A stretch of 64,000 bases of DNA from Sphingomonas pituitosa NBRC 102491. Its GTDB lineage: Bacteria; Pseudomonadota; Alphaproteobacteria; Sphingomonadales; Sphingomonadaceae. The translations under genes were made by a program, and so were the position numbers. Below are positions 1-8,387 of the stretch, piece by piece. The notes beneath the pieces were generated by a model that saw only the letters and a list, made by a program, of their open reading frames with translations, was not told where the DNA came from and searched no databases. The stretch is taken from the NCBI RefSeq assembly GCF_001598435.1, contig NZ_BCYY01000006.1, forward strand, positions 159,350 to 223,349. The letters run 5' to 3'. Every line of letters starts with the position of its first letter. Positions within the stretch are counted from its first letter, which is position 1.

Positions 1-1
1 C

Positions 2-1381
2 CCGGTGGACGTCAACAATCCCGCCAACTACCAGCTCTACACCTTCAACATCGCGCCGAAGAACAGCAAGGACTGGGACAAGTTCGCCCGTCTCGATGCC
101 GCCTATGATGTCGGCGGCTTCCTCCGCAAGGTGGCGGTGGGCGCCGAATATCACTGGCGCAAGCGCGACTATTGGCGCCGCGACTTCACCGTGAACCCGC
201 CCGCCGGCACGCCGCTCAGCTCGCTGGGCGCGGGCGCCTATCAGCCGCTGCCCTATGACGACTTCCTGAAGAACGTCGACGGCAACACGCCCCGCACCTG
301 GCTCGCGCCGGTGACCTCGGCCTATTACAAGGCCTTCTTCACCGATGCCGTCGCCAACGCGCCGCTGACGCCGAGCGACCAGGCCGCATCGTTCAAGACG
401 ACCGAGAAAACCGCATCGGCCTATGCCCGGCTCGATTACGGCACGATGCTCGGCGGCGTCGACATCCTCGGCAATGTCGGCATCCGCTATGTCCATACCG
501 ACCAGAACGCGACCGGCTTCCTGCGCACCGGGAGCGTCATCACGCCCGCCGCCTTCCCGAAGACGTTCAACGACTGGCTGCCCAGCTTCAACCTGAAGGC
601 CGAGCTGACCCGCACGCTGATCGCCCGCTTCGCCGCGAGCCGGGTGCTGACCCGCCCGAACGTGACCGACAGCGCCCCGCGCATCACCCTGTCGACCGAC
701 GCGCCCACCGCGAGCGGCGGCAACCCGCAGCTCCTCCCCTTCCTCGCCACGCAGTTCGACGGGGCGCTGGAATGGTATTTCAACCCGCGCGGCGCGCTCA
801 CCGGCGCGGTGTTCTACAAGGCGATGGACGACTATATCACCGCGCAGAACGTCAATATCGACATTCCGGGCCGCGGCACGGTGCTGCTCTCCACCCAGGT
901 CAATGGCGGCAATGCCAAGGTCTACGGCGTCGAGGCAGGGTACAACCAGGTGTTCACCTTCCTCCCCGCGCCGTTCGACGGCCTCGGCATGCAGGCGAGC
1001 TACACCCACACCTCGGTCAAGGCGAACTACACCGCCGGCGCGCGGCCGATCGTCGACCAGCTGATCGGCCTGTCGAAGAACAGCTTCAACATCGTCGGCT
1101 TCTACGAGAAGGGCCCGCTGTCGACCCGGCTCTCCTATGTGTGGCGCGACCGGTATCTTTCGGGCACCGGCAGCACCACCCAGGCGCCGACCTACACCGC
1201 GCCGTTCGGCACGCTGGACGGCAGCATCGGCTACAAGCTGCTGCCGAACGTGTCGCTCAGCGTAGAGGCGATCAACATCTCGGGCGCCAAGCTCTACACC
1301 TATAACGACGATCCCAACCGCTTCGGCGAGATCAACTATTGGGGCCGCACCATCCTGTTCGGGGTGCGCGCCGAGTTCTGA
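2..1381 (+). CDS. TonB-dependent receptor, C-terminal part (cut by left window edge)
   Basis: The reading frame is open from the first base, so the true start lies outside the window; about 459 residues are visible. Alternating hydrophobic and aromatic segments are typical of a TBDR outer-membrane beta-barrel. It has FARLDAAYDVGGF near the start, short turns and long loops, and a C-terminus ending in a terminal Phe (RTILFGVRAEF), the usual signal for BAM-dependent barrel insertion. No plug domain is visible because it lies upstream. The substrate cannot be inferred. A strong intrinsic terminator follows 27 bases after the stop, so this is the last gene of its transcript. Confidence is high for the family and none for the ligand. 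Confidence 0.88.
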   Translation, partial: PVDVNNPANYQLYTFNIAPKNSKDWDKFARLDAAYDVGGFLRKVAVGAEYHWRKRDYWRRDFTVNPPAGTPLSSLGAGAYQPLPYDDFLKNVDGNTPRTWLAPVTSAYYKAFFTDAVANAPLTPSDQAASFKTTEKTASAYARLDYGTMLGGVDILGNVGIRYVHTDQNATGFLRTGSVITPAAFPKTFNDWLPSFNLKAELTRTLIARFAASRVLTRPNVTDSAPRITLSTDAPTASGGNPQLLPFLATQFDGALEWYFNPRGALTGAVFYKAMDDYITAQNVNIDIPGRGTVLLSTQVNGGNAKVYGVEAGYNQVFTFLPAPFDGLGMQASYTHTSVKANYTAGARPIVDQLIGLSKNSFNIVGFYEKGPLSTRLSYVWRDRYLSGTGSTTQAPTYTAPFGTLDGSIGYKLLPNVSLSVEAINISGAKLYTYNDDPNRFGEINYWGRTILFGVRAEF

Positions 1382-1407
1382 TCACCGCCACAGGCGAGAC
1401 AGAGGAA

Positions 1408-1436
1408 AAGGCCGGGAGCGATCCCGGCCTTTTTTG
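1408..1436 (+). terminator. Rho-independent terminator after the TBDR
   Basis: A perfect 10-bp stem (AAGGCCGGGA / TCCCGGCCTT) with a GCGA loop is followed by a run of T. It lies just after the receptor stop codon. Confidence 0.9.
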
Positions 1437-1539
1437 ATACCAGGCTGTAGACTCGCAAATTCGGGATGACCGAAACCGCTCCAGTTGTTGCCGTTCGAAA
1501 TGGCCTTCCGCCCCCCCGATAGTCGTCTTAGAACAAGGC

Positions 1540-1729
1540 ATGACGATAGCCCCCTTGTTCATTGGATGCGTCGCACTGCTCGCTACTGGCCGGGCCTTGA
1601 TCCTTGGGGCGGCATCGGCTGACGGCGACGGCATCACGCGCAAAAACGAACCCATCTTCTTTTTGGGCGTTCGTTGTCGCGGGCCTCGTTGCGGCAGCTT
1701 TTCTCTTTTACCGTGGCCTGCGACGGTAG
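1540..1729 (+). pseudogene. Small two-helix membrane protein, frameshifted at a T-run
   Basis: From the ATG at 1540 the frame encodes a hydrophobic helix (MTIAPLFIGCVALLATGRAL) and a polar loop ending KNEPIFF. It then loses sense at the five-T run at 1660-1664. If one T is removed, the frame reads IFFWAFVVAGLVAAAFLFYR, then GLRR and a TAG stop at 1727-1729. That is a textbook second transmembrane helix with a basic tail, giving a 62-residue protein with two membrane segments. As written, the ORF continues out of frame to about 1749. It may be a real mutation, phase variation at the homopolymer, or a sequencing error. No function is assigned. Confidence 0.55.
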
Positions 1730-1756
1730 GGCAATTTCCGCCCCAGTAGCAGTCTT

Positions 1757-2173
1757 TTAGTCAGGCTGATCCAAGCCGTAGATGTCGAGATCAATCAACA
1801 ACCCGCGCTCGCCTAAGCGCAACAGCGTCTCAGACCGCAACGTCAGACCTTCGTTACCGCTGTCGAGGAACAACCCACAGAATGCCCGGCCCCGGTGTCG
1901 CTCTGAGAAAGATCGCCATGCCACAAGGTCGTTCGACAAGCCGTCGAGCAAGAGGTTGATTTGACCGTCCAGATCACCCGGCTCACACCGCTCGGCTACG
2001 ATCCGCCACGATCCGCTCACTGCTGTTTTCACCGCTCCTGACTTCGTTTTCCACTGGCCGCCCTTGCTTACGCCAACGGTAGGTTCGGCACCCAACGCCG
2101 CCGTAATCTCTGCCGGGTCGAGATCGTCACCATAGAAGCCAATTGAAGCGGCCGATTTATGCAAGATGCCCAT
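1757..2173 (-). CDS. DUF4279 domain protein
   Basis: A 138-residue soluble protein. The N-terminal stretch FYGDDLDPAEITAALGAEPT is the hallmark opening of DUF4279 (F-G-x-x-L-D-P-x-x-I-T-x-x-L-G-x-x-P-T). A central GQWKTKSG motif and a closing region with hydrophobic strands (LLIDLDIYGLD) also fit. The length is normal for the family. The function is unknown. It sits among small accessory genes between two TBDRs, with no visible operon partner. The ATG at 2173 is the natural start because the domain begins within ten residues of it. Confidence 0.72.
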   Translation of the reverse strand: MGILHKSAASIGFYGDDLDPAEITAALGAEPTVGVSKGGQWKTKSGAVKTAVSGSWRIVAERCEPGDLDGQINLLLDGLSNDLVAWRSFSERHRGRAFCGLFLDSGNEGLTLRSETLLRLGERGLLIDLDIYGLDQPD

Positions 2174-2217
2174 AGCAACCTAATCGCATGAACTGATGCT
2201 CGCCGCCAGGAAGCCGG

Positions 2218-2284
2218 CCGGCAGCTACCCACCAGAATCCGAAATTCCGCACCGGCGGCTGCCGCCCAGTTGCGGACGTTCAAT
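2218..2284. repeat. Degenerate intergenic repeat, copy A
   Basis: Contains CCACCAGAATCCGAAATTCC followed by a GC-rich centre and CAGTTGCGGACGTTC. It aligns with copy B at 2584-2652 over about 55 bases with few differences. It touches the stop end of the minus-strand gene at 2280. Confidence 0.6.
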
Positions 2285-2561
2285 GAAGAGATGCACCACA
2301 GGTTTTGTGCCGACACATATCCATCTTGAAGCGACCCGTTCTGCACATCTCGATGTGGACACCACCGTTTTTCATCAGTTGCTCACCGCAGTTCCAGCAC
2401 CGCAATCGCAGTAGAATTATAAGCAACACCGGCAGCGATGCGTAGGCTATGATCATCGCGGGCGGATAAACGAAGGTCGATATAAATAGGACCGCGACGA
2501 AGCCTATGATCATCCAGCGGAGCCGTCTGGCGTTACGCACGAACGATGCCTTATCTGTCAT
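2280..2561 (-). CDS. Small membrane protein with C-terminal zinc-ribbon-like cysteines
   Basis: About 93 residues from the ATG at 2561 (MTDKASFVRNARRLRW). Two adjacent hydrophobic helices follow a basic N-terminus (MIIGFVAVLFISTFVY and AMIIAYASLPVLLIILL). After them comes a cytoplasmic tail with CWNCGEQL and, about 25 residues on, a second pair in CRHKTCGASL. Two CxxC-type pairs after a membrane hairpin suggest a zinc-ribbon tail. An upstream in-frame ATG at 2621 exists, but the extra residues fall inside the degenerate repeat and look non-coding. The function is unknown. Confidence 0.55.
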   Translation of the reverse strand: MTDKASFVRNARRLRWMIIGFVAVLFISTFVYPPAMIIAYASLPVLLIILLRLRCWNCGEQLMKNGGVHIEMCRTGRFKMDMCRHKTCGASLH

Positions 2562-2583
2562 CGTGTCAGATAGGCTCGAAAGC

Positions 2584-2652
2584 TGAATGTCCGCAATCCA
2601 CCAGAATGCGAGATTCCGCACTGGCGCTCCCGCCCAATTGCGGCCATTCGCG
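2584..2652. repeat. Degenerate intergenic repeat, copy B
   Basis: Shares CCACCAGAATGCGAGATTCC, a GGCG centre and CCCAATTGCGGCCATTC with copy A. It lies between the minus-strand zinc-ribbon gene and the plus-strand DUF2384-like gene. Confidence 0.6.
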
Positions 2653-2679
2653 TTTCAACGTAGCTATCCGAGTGTGACG

Positions 2680-2916
2680 ATGTCAGTTCTTCTCTCAGAG
2701 TATCCGGGCGACCTCGCTTGGCGAGGGTTTGCGAGCGCATACGGCTCTACCAGTGATGACATTCAAAGCGTTGCGGCTGCCGTGTTGGGGACTCAGAGTG
2801 CCCTATGGTTCAAGACAAGCATTCCGGCACTTGAAGGGTTAAGCCCGAGCGAGGTTTTGGACGCCAGTTCAGACGGCGAGTCGATCGTCCGCACAGTCAT
2901 CATGCGGATGCCGTGA
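2680..2916 (+). CDS. DUF2384-like (Xre/MbcA/ParS toxin-binding) small protein, possibly partial
   Basis: From the ATG at 2680 it encodes 78 residues. The C-terminal part has the pattern of the MbcA/ParS/Xre antitoxin toxin-binding domain (formerly DUF2384): a helix with VLGTQSALWFKT, then IPALEGLSPSEVLD, and SIVRTVIMRMP at the end. That matches the family pattern W-x-x-T-P-x-x-x-L-x-G-x-x-P-x-E-x-L. The usual N-terminal Xre DNA-binding part is absent, and no RES-type toxin gene lies beside it. It may therefore be an orphan or decayed antitoxin. An upstream in-frame ATG at 2587 falls inside the repeat element and was not used. Confidence 0.45.
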   Translation: MSVLLSEYPGDLAWRGFASAYGSTSDDIQSVAAAVLGTQSALWFKTSIPALEGLSPSEVLDASSDGESIVRTVIMRMP

Positions 2917-2976
2917 ACGGCAGCTAGCCACCACATTCAGACATTCAGCCGCGCTGTCGAAGGCGGCCGTTCATGA
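2914..2976. repeat. Degenerate intergenic repeat, copy C (most diverged)
   Basis: Starts GGCAGCTAGCCACCACATTC and ends GGCGGCCGTTCATGA. This parallels copy A (GCAGCTACCCACCAGAATCC ... GCGGACGTTCAATGA), with a different centre. Confidence 0.45.
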
Positions 2977-3034
2977 GGTCACGGCCTACGCGGACGGCCC
3001 CTGTCCGAAGTCCAGATACCCCATCCCGGCCGCG

Positions 3035-3066
3035 AAGAAGGGCCAGGCACACGCCCGGCCCTTCCC
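3035..3066 (-). terminator. Probable terminator hairpin downstream of the large TBDR
   Basis: On the minus strand, AAGGGCCGGGC and GCCTGGCCCTT pair with one mismatch around a 4-base loop. The tract after the stem is only weakly T-rich, so termination may be inefficient. Confidence 0.4.
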
Positions 3067-3072
3067 CCCTCC

Positions 3073-5913
3073 TCAGAACCCGAACGACAGGCGAACGTAG
3101 CCGAACTGCCCCGGCAGATCGTAGGTCGAAGGATCGAAGTTCGCGCTGTCGCAGGTGAAGCACGGCGGCGGCGCGCGATCGAACAGGTTGTTCACGCCCA
3201 CCGTCAGCCGCGTGCGGTTGTTCATCCAGGCCGGCGAGAAATAGGCCTGGAAGTCGCCATAGAACACCGCGCCCATCCGGTGCACGCCGTCGCGCTCGTC
3301 CACGCCGCTGATGTAGCGGGCGGTAAACGAGATGCCGTAGCCCGGCGTCGACCAGTCAAGCGTCGCATTGCCCTTGAAGCGCGGATAGGCCTGGTCCGGG
3401 CTGCCGCGCTCGGTACCGGCGAAGCGCAGCGGCGGCGCGTTGAGATCGGCCGGCGGCGCCACGTCGTAGCGCAGCAGATAGGCGGCGTTGGCGTTCACCC
3501 CGATCGTCCCCTCGCCGATCTTGCGGCTGCGGAAGGTGAAGGTGCCGTCCAGCCCGTCGGTCTTGATCCCGTTCAGGTTGAGCAGCCGCCCGCTGATCCC
3601 GGAGATCGTCCCGCTGGCGGTGCGCCTGATCGCCGCACAGCTGATCGGATCGGCATTGAACGCGCAGCGCCGCAGCGTCAGCGTCGCCGGCACCGAGTCG
3701 ATCGCGTTGTTCAGCTGGATATTGTAGTAATTGGCCTCGAAGCTCAGCGCGCTGGCAAAGCCCTTGGCCCAGCTCGGGCTGTAGACGCCGCCGGCGGTCC
3801 AGGTCTTCGACGTCTCGGGCTTCAGCGCGGCATTGCCCTGCGAGAAGATGCCGAGCTGCCCGCCCGTCGGCTCGTTGTAGCTGCCGTTCGCCGGCACGCC
3901 GTTGGCGATGCAGTTCGCCCGAACCGTCGCGTTGCTGCTGAAGGCGCCGCCGGCCGCGCTGGTGCACGGATCGTCGATCGTCGCATCGGTGCGCGACAGC
4001 CCGGCATAGAGCTCGCCGATGCTCGGCGCGCGCAGGCTTTCGGCATAGCCGCCGCGCAGCAGCAGGTCGGCCACCGGCTTCCACAGCCCGGAGGCAGTGA
4101 AGGTCGTGTTGCTGCCGAACGTCGAATAGTTGGAGTGCCGCACCGCGCCGTCCAGCTCCAGCTTCTGGAAGAACGGCGTGTTGGCCAGGATCGGCACGCG
4201 CAGCTCGCCATAGACTTCGTCGACGTTGAAGCCGCCGCGCGCCGGGCTGGTCGGCACGTCGGCGCCGAGCCCCGCGACGATCACCGCATCGGGATCATAG
4301 CTGGCAAACTGGTCGCGATGCTCATAGCCGATCGCCACGCCCACCGGGCCGGCCGGCAGGTCGAACAGCGTGCCCGACAGGTTGGCCGTGGTATCCCACA
4401 GCTTCTGCGAGCTGCGGTCATGCTCGTCGAAGCCGACAAAGCCCAGCATCGCCGGAGTGATCGAGCCCAGCCCGCCGAACAGGTTGAACGGCACGCACGC
4501 CCCGGTGCAGGCCGATACCGGCCCCAGCGCCTGCGCCAGCCTGGCCGCGTTGACGTTGCCGGTGAACAGCTGCTTGGCATCGTTGATACCGTAGACGCCG
4601 TTCACGTCCCAATACCATTTGCGGCCCATCACATCGAACGAGCCGTCGAAGGTCAGCGTGGCGGACATGGTATCGACCTTCTGGGTGAACACCCGCTGCC
4701 CGGCCTCGACCAGCCGCCGCGCGACATAGGAGTAGTTCCCGTTCGCGCCCGACAGCGTCACGCCGAACGGGTTGTACGGGTTGGTCGCATCGATCGCGAT
4801 GGTATCGAGCAGATTGCCGTTGCCCGCGTCCGGCCCCACGAACAGCGGCAGGAATGCCGCCTGGGTGCGCGAATAGCGGTGGTTGTACAGCAGCTTCACC
4901 CGCATGTTCACGCTGTCGCCCAGCGCCTGCTTGAAGTTGAGGAAGCCGCCATAGCGCTCGGACGGGGTCAGCAGGTAATTGTACGGCGCGAAGTTGAACC
5001 GGTCGGCGCTAGTGAACGGCTTGAAGTCCGCCGGATAGGTCGGGCGGCCGGCGACCGGCGCCCTGAGGGTGAGGTTCTGGCCGAACACGATGAAGCGGCC
5101 ATTGGGCGTGGCGCTGCTGCACCCGCCCACCGCATCGGTGCAGCTGGTCTGGCCGGGATTGGGGAATTGCGAGATGTCGCGATCGCGCGTGAACATCTCG
5201 CCCTGCTTCACATAGCTGGCGCCGAACACCAGCGAGGTGCCGGTTTCGCGCGACTGGATGCCGTAGCTCGCCTCATATTGCTGGGTCTTGCCGTCGCCCT
5301 GGCGGTAGCTGCCATATTGCGCCGAGGCGCGCAGGCCTTCCTGCGCCTGCTTGGTGATGATGTTGATCACGCCGGCGACCGCGTCCGAGCCGTAGAGCGG
5401 CGATGCGCCCGACTGGAGCACCTCCACCCGCTCGATCAGGTTGACCGGCAGCGTGTTGAGGTCGACCGAGGCGGGAATGCCGCCCGCCGCCGATCCGTTG
5501 ACGAAGCGCAGGCCGTCGACAAGGATCAGGGTCCGTTTGGCGGCAAGGTAGCGCAGGTCGACCTCGGCCGAGCCCGAGCTGACGCCGGTGCCGTCCGGCG
5601 GCCCGCCGATATTGCCCGCGTTGTTGACCTTGGTATTCAGCCCGCCCGCGGCGCTGGGCAGCCGCTGGAGCACGTCGGCGATGGCGGTGAGGCCGGTGCG
5701 CGCGATCTCCTCCTGGCCGACGGTGACAACGGGCTTGTCCTGGTCGAGCGGGCTGCGCCGGATGCGCGAGCCGGTGACGACGATGTCGTCCGGGCTGCCG
5801 GCCGCGGCGGCGGGCGCGGTGCCCTCCTGGGCGAAGGCGGGAGTCGCTGCCATCCCCATGGCGAGCGCAAGTGCGGCGAGACTGCAGGTGGTACGTCGGT
5901 ACGATGCGTGCAT
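3073..5913 (-). CDS. TonB-dependent receptor
   Basis: A 946-residue outer-membrane receptor that would import a substrate using TonB energy. A signal peptide ends ATPAFAQ at about residue 29. A TonB-box-like DDIVVTGSRI follows at about 43-52. The plug domain shows ADVLQRLPS, a TLILVDGLRF stretch and VEVLQSGASPLYGSDAVAG at about 165-183. The barrel ends in YVRLSFGF. Paired cysteines occur in loops (CTGAC and, near the end, CFTC). The ATG at 5913 has GAGGGGA six bases upstream. No transporter or regulator gene sits beside it, so the ligand is unknown. Confidence 0.93.
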   Translation of the reverse strand: MHASYRRTTCSLAALALAMGMAATPAFAQEGTAPAAAAGSPDDIVVTGSRIRRSPLDQDKPVVTVGQEEIARTGLTAIADVLQRLPSAAGGLNTKVNNAGNIGGPPDGTGVSSGSAEVDLRYLAAKRTLILVDGLRFVNGSAAGGIPASVDLNTLPVNLIERVEVLQSGASPLYGSDAVAGVINIITKQAQEGLRASAQYGSYRQGDGKTQQYEASYGIQSRETGTSLVFGASYVKQGEMFTRDRDISQFPNPGQTSCTDAVGGCSSATPNGRFIVFGQNLTLRAPVAGRPTYPADFKPFTSADRFNFAPYNYLLTPSERYGGFLNFKQALGDSVNMRVKLLYNHRYSRTQAAFLPLFVGPDAGNGNLLDTIAIDATNPYNPFGVTLSGANGNYSYVARRLVEAGQRVFTQKVDTMSATLTFDGSFDVMGRKWYWDVNGVYGINDAKQLFTGNVNAARLAQALGPVSACTGACVPFNLFGGLGSITPAMLGFVGFDEHDRSSQKLWDTTANLSGTLFDLPAGPVGVAIGYEHRDQFASYDPDAVIVAGLGADVPTSPARGGFNVDEVYGELRVPILANTPFFQKLELDGAVRHSNYSTFGSNTTFTASGLWKPVADLLLRGGYAESLRAPSIGELYAGLSRTDATIDDPCTSAAGGAFSSNATVRANCIANGVPANGSYNEPTGGQLGIFSQGNAALKPETSKTWTAGGVYSPSWAKGFASALSFEANYYNIQLNNAIDSVPATLTLRRCAFNADPISCAAIRRTASGTISGISGRLLNLNGIKTDGLDGTFTFRSRKIGEGTIGVNANAAYLLRYDVAPPADLNAPPLRFAGTERGSPDQAYPRFKGNATLDWSTPGYGISFTARYISGVDERDGVHRMGAVFYGDFQAYFSPAWMNNRTRLTVGVNNLFDRAPPPCFTCDSANFDPSTYDLPGQFGYVRLSFGF

Positions 5914-6248
5914 GTGTGTCCCCTCGATCCAAGCCGTTCGCGCGACACCCTCTCGTCATGGTTTGTAACAAATCAGACGCATACCCCCGCAATTGGCAAG
6001 CGGTGATTGCGCAGTGCACACGATGGTTGAAATAGTGTTGCTTCGGGGACACGCCGGCCGCCCGGCGGGGCCAGGGCGTTTGCACCTCGGGTGAAGACGC
6101 TCCAGCTGTTTGGTTGCCGCATTTTCCGAGCCATCGACCCGTAAGCGGTCAACTTGAAACCATGCTAGCGTCGGCGGTCGCTTCCCGAGGCACGCACGAG
6201 GTCGAGGGCGAAGACCAGCTCCACCCCCGCCGCCTCAGAACAGTCGGG
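5914..6248. other. Intergenic region between TBDR and pit
   Basis: This holds the TBDR ribosome-binding site and presumably its promoter. I see no riboswitch, tRNA or small ORF. A short tandem duplication at 6235-6262 ends at the pit stop codon. Confidence 0.5.
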
Positions 6249-6262
6249 TCAGAACAGTCGGG
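6235..6262. repeat. 14-base tandem duplication over the pit stop codon
   Basis: The unit TCAGAACAGTCGGG occurs twice back to back. The inner copy contains the pit stop codon, so the duplication only adds 3' untranslated sequence. Confidence 0.8.
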
Positions 6263-7262
6263 TCAGCGCGTAGAACAGCGCCCCCACCGCCGCCGAGGCG
6301 GGGATGGTGATCACCCAGGCGATGACGACGTTGCTCGCCACGCCCCAGCGCACCGCCGAGGCGCGCTTGGCGGTGCCGGCGCCGATGATCGCGCCGGTGA
6401 TGGTGTGGGTGGTCGAGACCGGGATCCCCAGCCACGACGCGGCGAACAGGATGATCGAGCCGCCCATCGAGGCGCTGAACCCCTGGTGCTGCGACAGCTT
6501 GGTGATCCGCGAGCCCATCGTCTCGATGATCTTCCAGCCGCCGCTCAGCGTGCCCAGCGCGATCGCGACATAGCAGCTGATCGCCACCCAGTGCGGCACC
6601 TCGAACGTGCCGTGGAGATAGCCGGTCGAATAGAGCAGCACGGTGATGATGCCCATCGTCTTCTGCGCGTCGTTGAGGCCGTGGCTCAGCGAATAGGCGC
6701 CCGACGAGATCAGGTGCAGCACCCGGAAGCTGCGCTCCGCCCGGCTCGCGCTCGCGCGGCGGAACAGCCAGCTCGTCAGCAGCATGATCGCCATCGCCAG
6801 GATCATGCCCAGCGTCGGCGAGAGCACGATGGCGAGCAGCGTCTTGTTGAGCCCGGTCCACTGGATGCCCTCGAACCCGGCATGCGCGACGCCCGCGCCG
6901 ATCATGCCGCCGACCAATGCATGGCTGGACGAGGAGGGAATGCCCTTCAGCCAGGTGACGACGTTCCAGAACATCGCGCCGACCAGCGCGCCGAACACCA
7001 CGCCGGGCGTCACCAGATTCTGGTCGATCAGCCCCTTGCCGATCGTCTCGGCCACCTTGTGCAGGCTGGGGAAGGCGATGGTGACGAAATAGGCCGCGAA
7101 ATTGAAGAACGCCGCGAAGGCGACCGCGTGGACCGGCTTGAGCAGCCGCGTCGCGACCACCGTGGCGATCGCGTTCGCCGCATCGTGCAGGCCGTTGAGG
7201 AAATCGAACGCCAGCGCGACCAGGATCAACCCGATGAGCAGCGGCAGGGCAAGTTCGTGCAT
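6249..7262 (-). CDS. pit: PiT-family inorganic phosphate transporter
   Basis: A 337-residue integral membrane protein of the low-affinity phosphate (metal-phosphate:H+) symporter family. Both signature repeats are present: FDFLNGLHDAANAIATVVATR near the N-terminus and the matching SHGLNDAQKTMGII in the second half. GIPSSSSHALVGGMIGAG and GIPVSTTHTITGAIIGAG flank them, reflecting the inverted duplication of PiT carriers. It lies six bases downstream of the DUF47 gene on the same strand, the usual DUF47-pit pairing, so the two should be co-transcribed. A 14-base tandem duplication covers the stop codon but leaves the product intact. Confidence 0.93.
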   Translation of the reverse strand: MHELALPLLIGLILVALAFDFLNGLHDAANAIATVVATRLLKPVHAVAFAAFFNFAAYFVTIAFPSLHKVAETIGKGLIDQNLVTPGVVFGALVGAMFWNVVTWLKGIPSSSSHALVGGMIGAGVAHAGFEGIQWTGLNKTLLAIVLSPTLGMILAMAIMLLTSWLFRRASASRAERSFRVLHLISSGAYSLSHGLNDAQKTMGIITVLLYSTGYLHGTFEVPHWVAISCYVAIALGTLSGGWKIIETMGSRITKLSQHQGFSASMGGSIILFAASWLGIPVSTTHTITGAIIGAGTAKRASAVRWGVASNVVIAWVITIPASAAVGALFYALTRLF

Positions 7263-7268
7263 GATGGA

Positions 7269-8387
7269 TCAGGCGTGATCGATGACGATGCCGTCGATCT
7301 CGTTCGCGACATCCTCGAACGCGTCGACGATCCGCTCGAGATGCTTGTACAGCTCGCGCTGCACCGCGAACTGCAGCGGATCCTGCGGCCCCAGCTCCTT
7401 GTAGGCGCGCTTGAGGCCCGCGGCATGGATGTCGTCGGCATGGCTTTCCATCCGCACCAGCCGCTCGGTCAGCTCGTGCAGCCGGGCGCCGTTCCTGGCG
7501 ACGTCGCGCAGCAGCGGCATCGCCTCCACCGTCAGGCGCGCCGCATCGACGACGATGCCCGCCATGTCCTTCATCTCGCGCTCGAAATGGCGGATCTCGT
7601 AGAGGTCGATGGCGCGGACGGTGGCCTGCATCTCGTCGATCGCATCGTCCATCGATCCGATCAGCGCGGTGATCGCGCCGCGATCGAACGGGGTCAGGAA
7701 GGTGACCCGCACCGTCTGGAGCACCTGGCGGGTGATCTCGTCGGCGTCATGCTCGCGCTCGATCACCTCGCGGATATGGTCCGGGCCGCCATCCTGCAGC
7801 AGCCGCGCCAGCGCATCGGCGCCGGCGACCACCGTGGCGGCATGCGCCTCGAACATCTCGAAGAAATTGCCCGACTTGGGCAACATGCGTTGGAACCACG
7901 CGAACATGCGATTGACCTTTGATTTATGAACGACGGTGCCGAGCACCCCCATGCGCCGTGTCGCGGCGCGAAATTCCTCGGGGCCGAAGGAGCGGATCAG
8001 GTCGCGCAGGTCCGCCTCGTCGACAGCCTCCGCCGCATCGACGAGATCGAACCAGCGGCGCTGGCGCTGGCCCTGTTCCTTCCAGGCATCGAGCTCGCGC
8101 GTGACCGCGAAGGGAAAGACTTCCACATCGGCCATCAGCGACGCGCCGTTGCCGCGCTTCTTGCGGTAGCGATAGGAGCCGAGCGGCGTCGGGCAGATCA
8201 CGCCCTGCACGCCCGCCTCTTCCTCGGCCTCCAGCACCGCCGCGGCGTGGGCGCTGAGGCCGGCGCCGGGATTGCCCTTGGGAATCACCCAGCGCCCGGT
8301 CCCCCGCGAGGTGACCAGCAGCACCTGCGTGGACGCATCGGCGCCCGAACCGAGGGTACGATAGGGCAAGGCGGCGATCTGGCGAAT
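7269..8387 (-). CDS. Nudix hydrolase domain in frame with DUF47 (PhoU-like) phosphate-transport accessory protein
   Basis: One uninterrupted frame holds two proteins that are usually separate. The N-terminal ~145 residues are a Nudix hydrolase: VLLVTSRGTGRWVIPKGNP, then a Nudix-box segment HAAAVLEAEEEAGV in which the usual Arg of REUxEE is Leu while the Glu residues are kept. The C-terminal 212 residues start MFAWFQRMLPKSGNFF and are a full-length DUF47 PhoU-like helical protein, the usual partner of Pit carriers. An internal ATG at 7907 has its own Shine-Dalgarno site, so DUF47 can be made alone. The Nudix start is unclear. An ATT at 8387 after GGGGAG would give the expected IRQIAALPYR start. 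The nearest ATG is 8501, and TTG at 8369 is also possible. Confidence 0.72.
   Translation of the reverse strand: MRQIAALPYRTLGSGADASTQVLLVTSRGTGRWVIPKGNPGAGLSAHAAAVLEAEEEAGVQGVICPTPLGSYRYRKKRGNGASLMADVEVFPFAVTRELDAWKEQGQRQRRWFDLVDAAEAVDEADLRDLIRSFGPEEFRAATRRMGVLGTVVHKSKVNRMFAWFQRMLPKSGNFFEMFEAHAATVVAGADALARLLQDGGPDHIREVIEREHDADEITRQVLQTVRVTFLTPFDRGAITALIGSMDDAIDEMQATVRAIDLYEIRHFEREMKDMAGIVVDAARLTVEAMPLLRDVARNGARLHELTERLVRMESHADDIHAAGLKRAYKELGPQDPLQFAVQRELYKHLERIVDAFEDVANEIDGIVIDHA
7907..7921 (-). promoter_or_regulatory. Internal ribosome-binding site and start for DUF47
   Basis: On the minus strand CAAAGG is followed after 8 bases by ATG at 7907, exactly where DUF47 proteins normally begin (MFAWFQR). 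This supports separate translation of DUF47 from within the longer frame. Confidence 0.6.

Noticed and set aside
3280..7922. Long plus-strand open frames over the TBDR at 3073 and over the pit/DUF47 genes
   Set aside because: Compositionally biased shadows of well-supported minus-strand genes; no signal peptide, motif or ribosome-binding site supports them.
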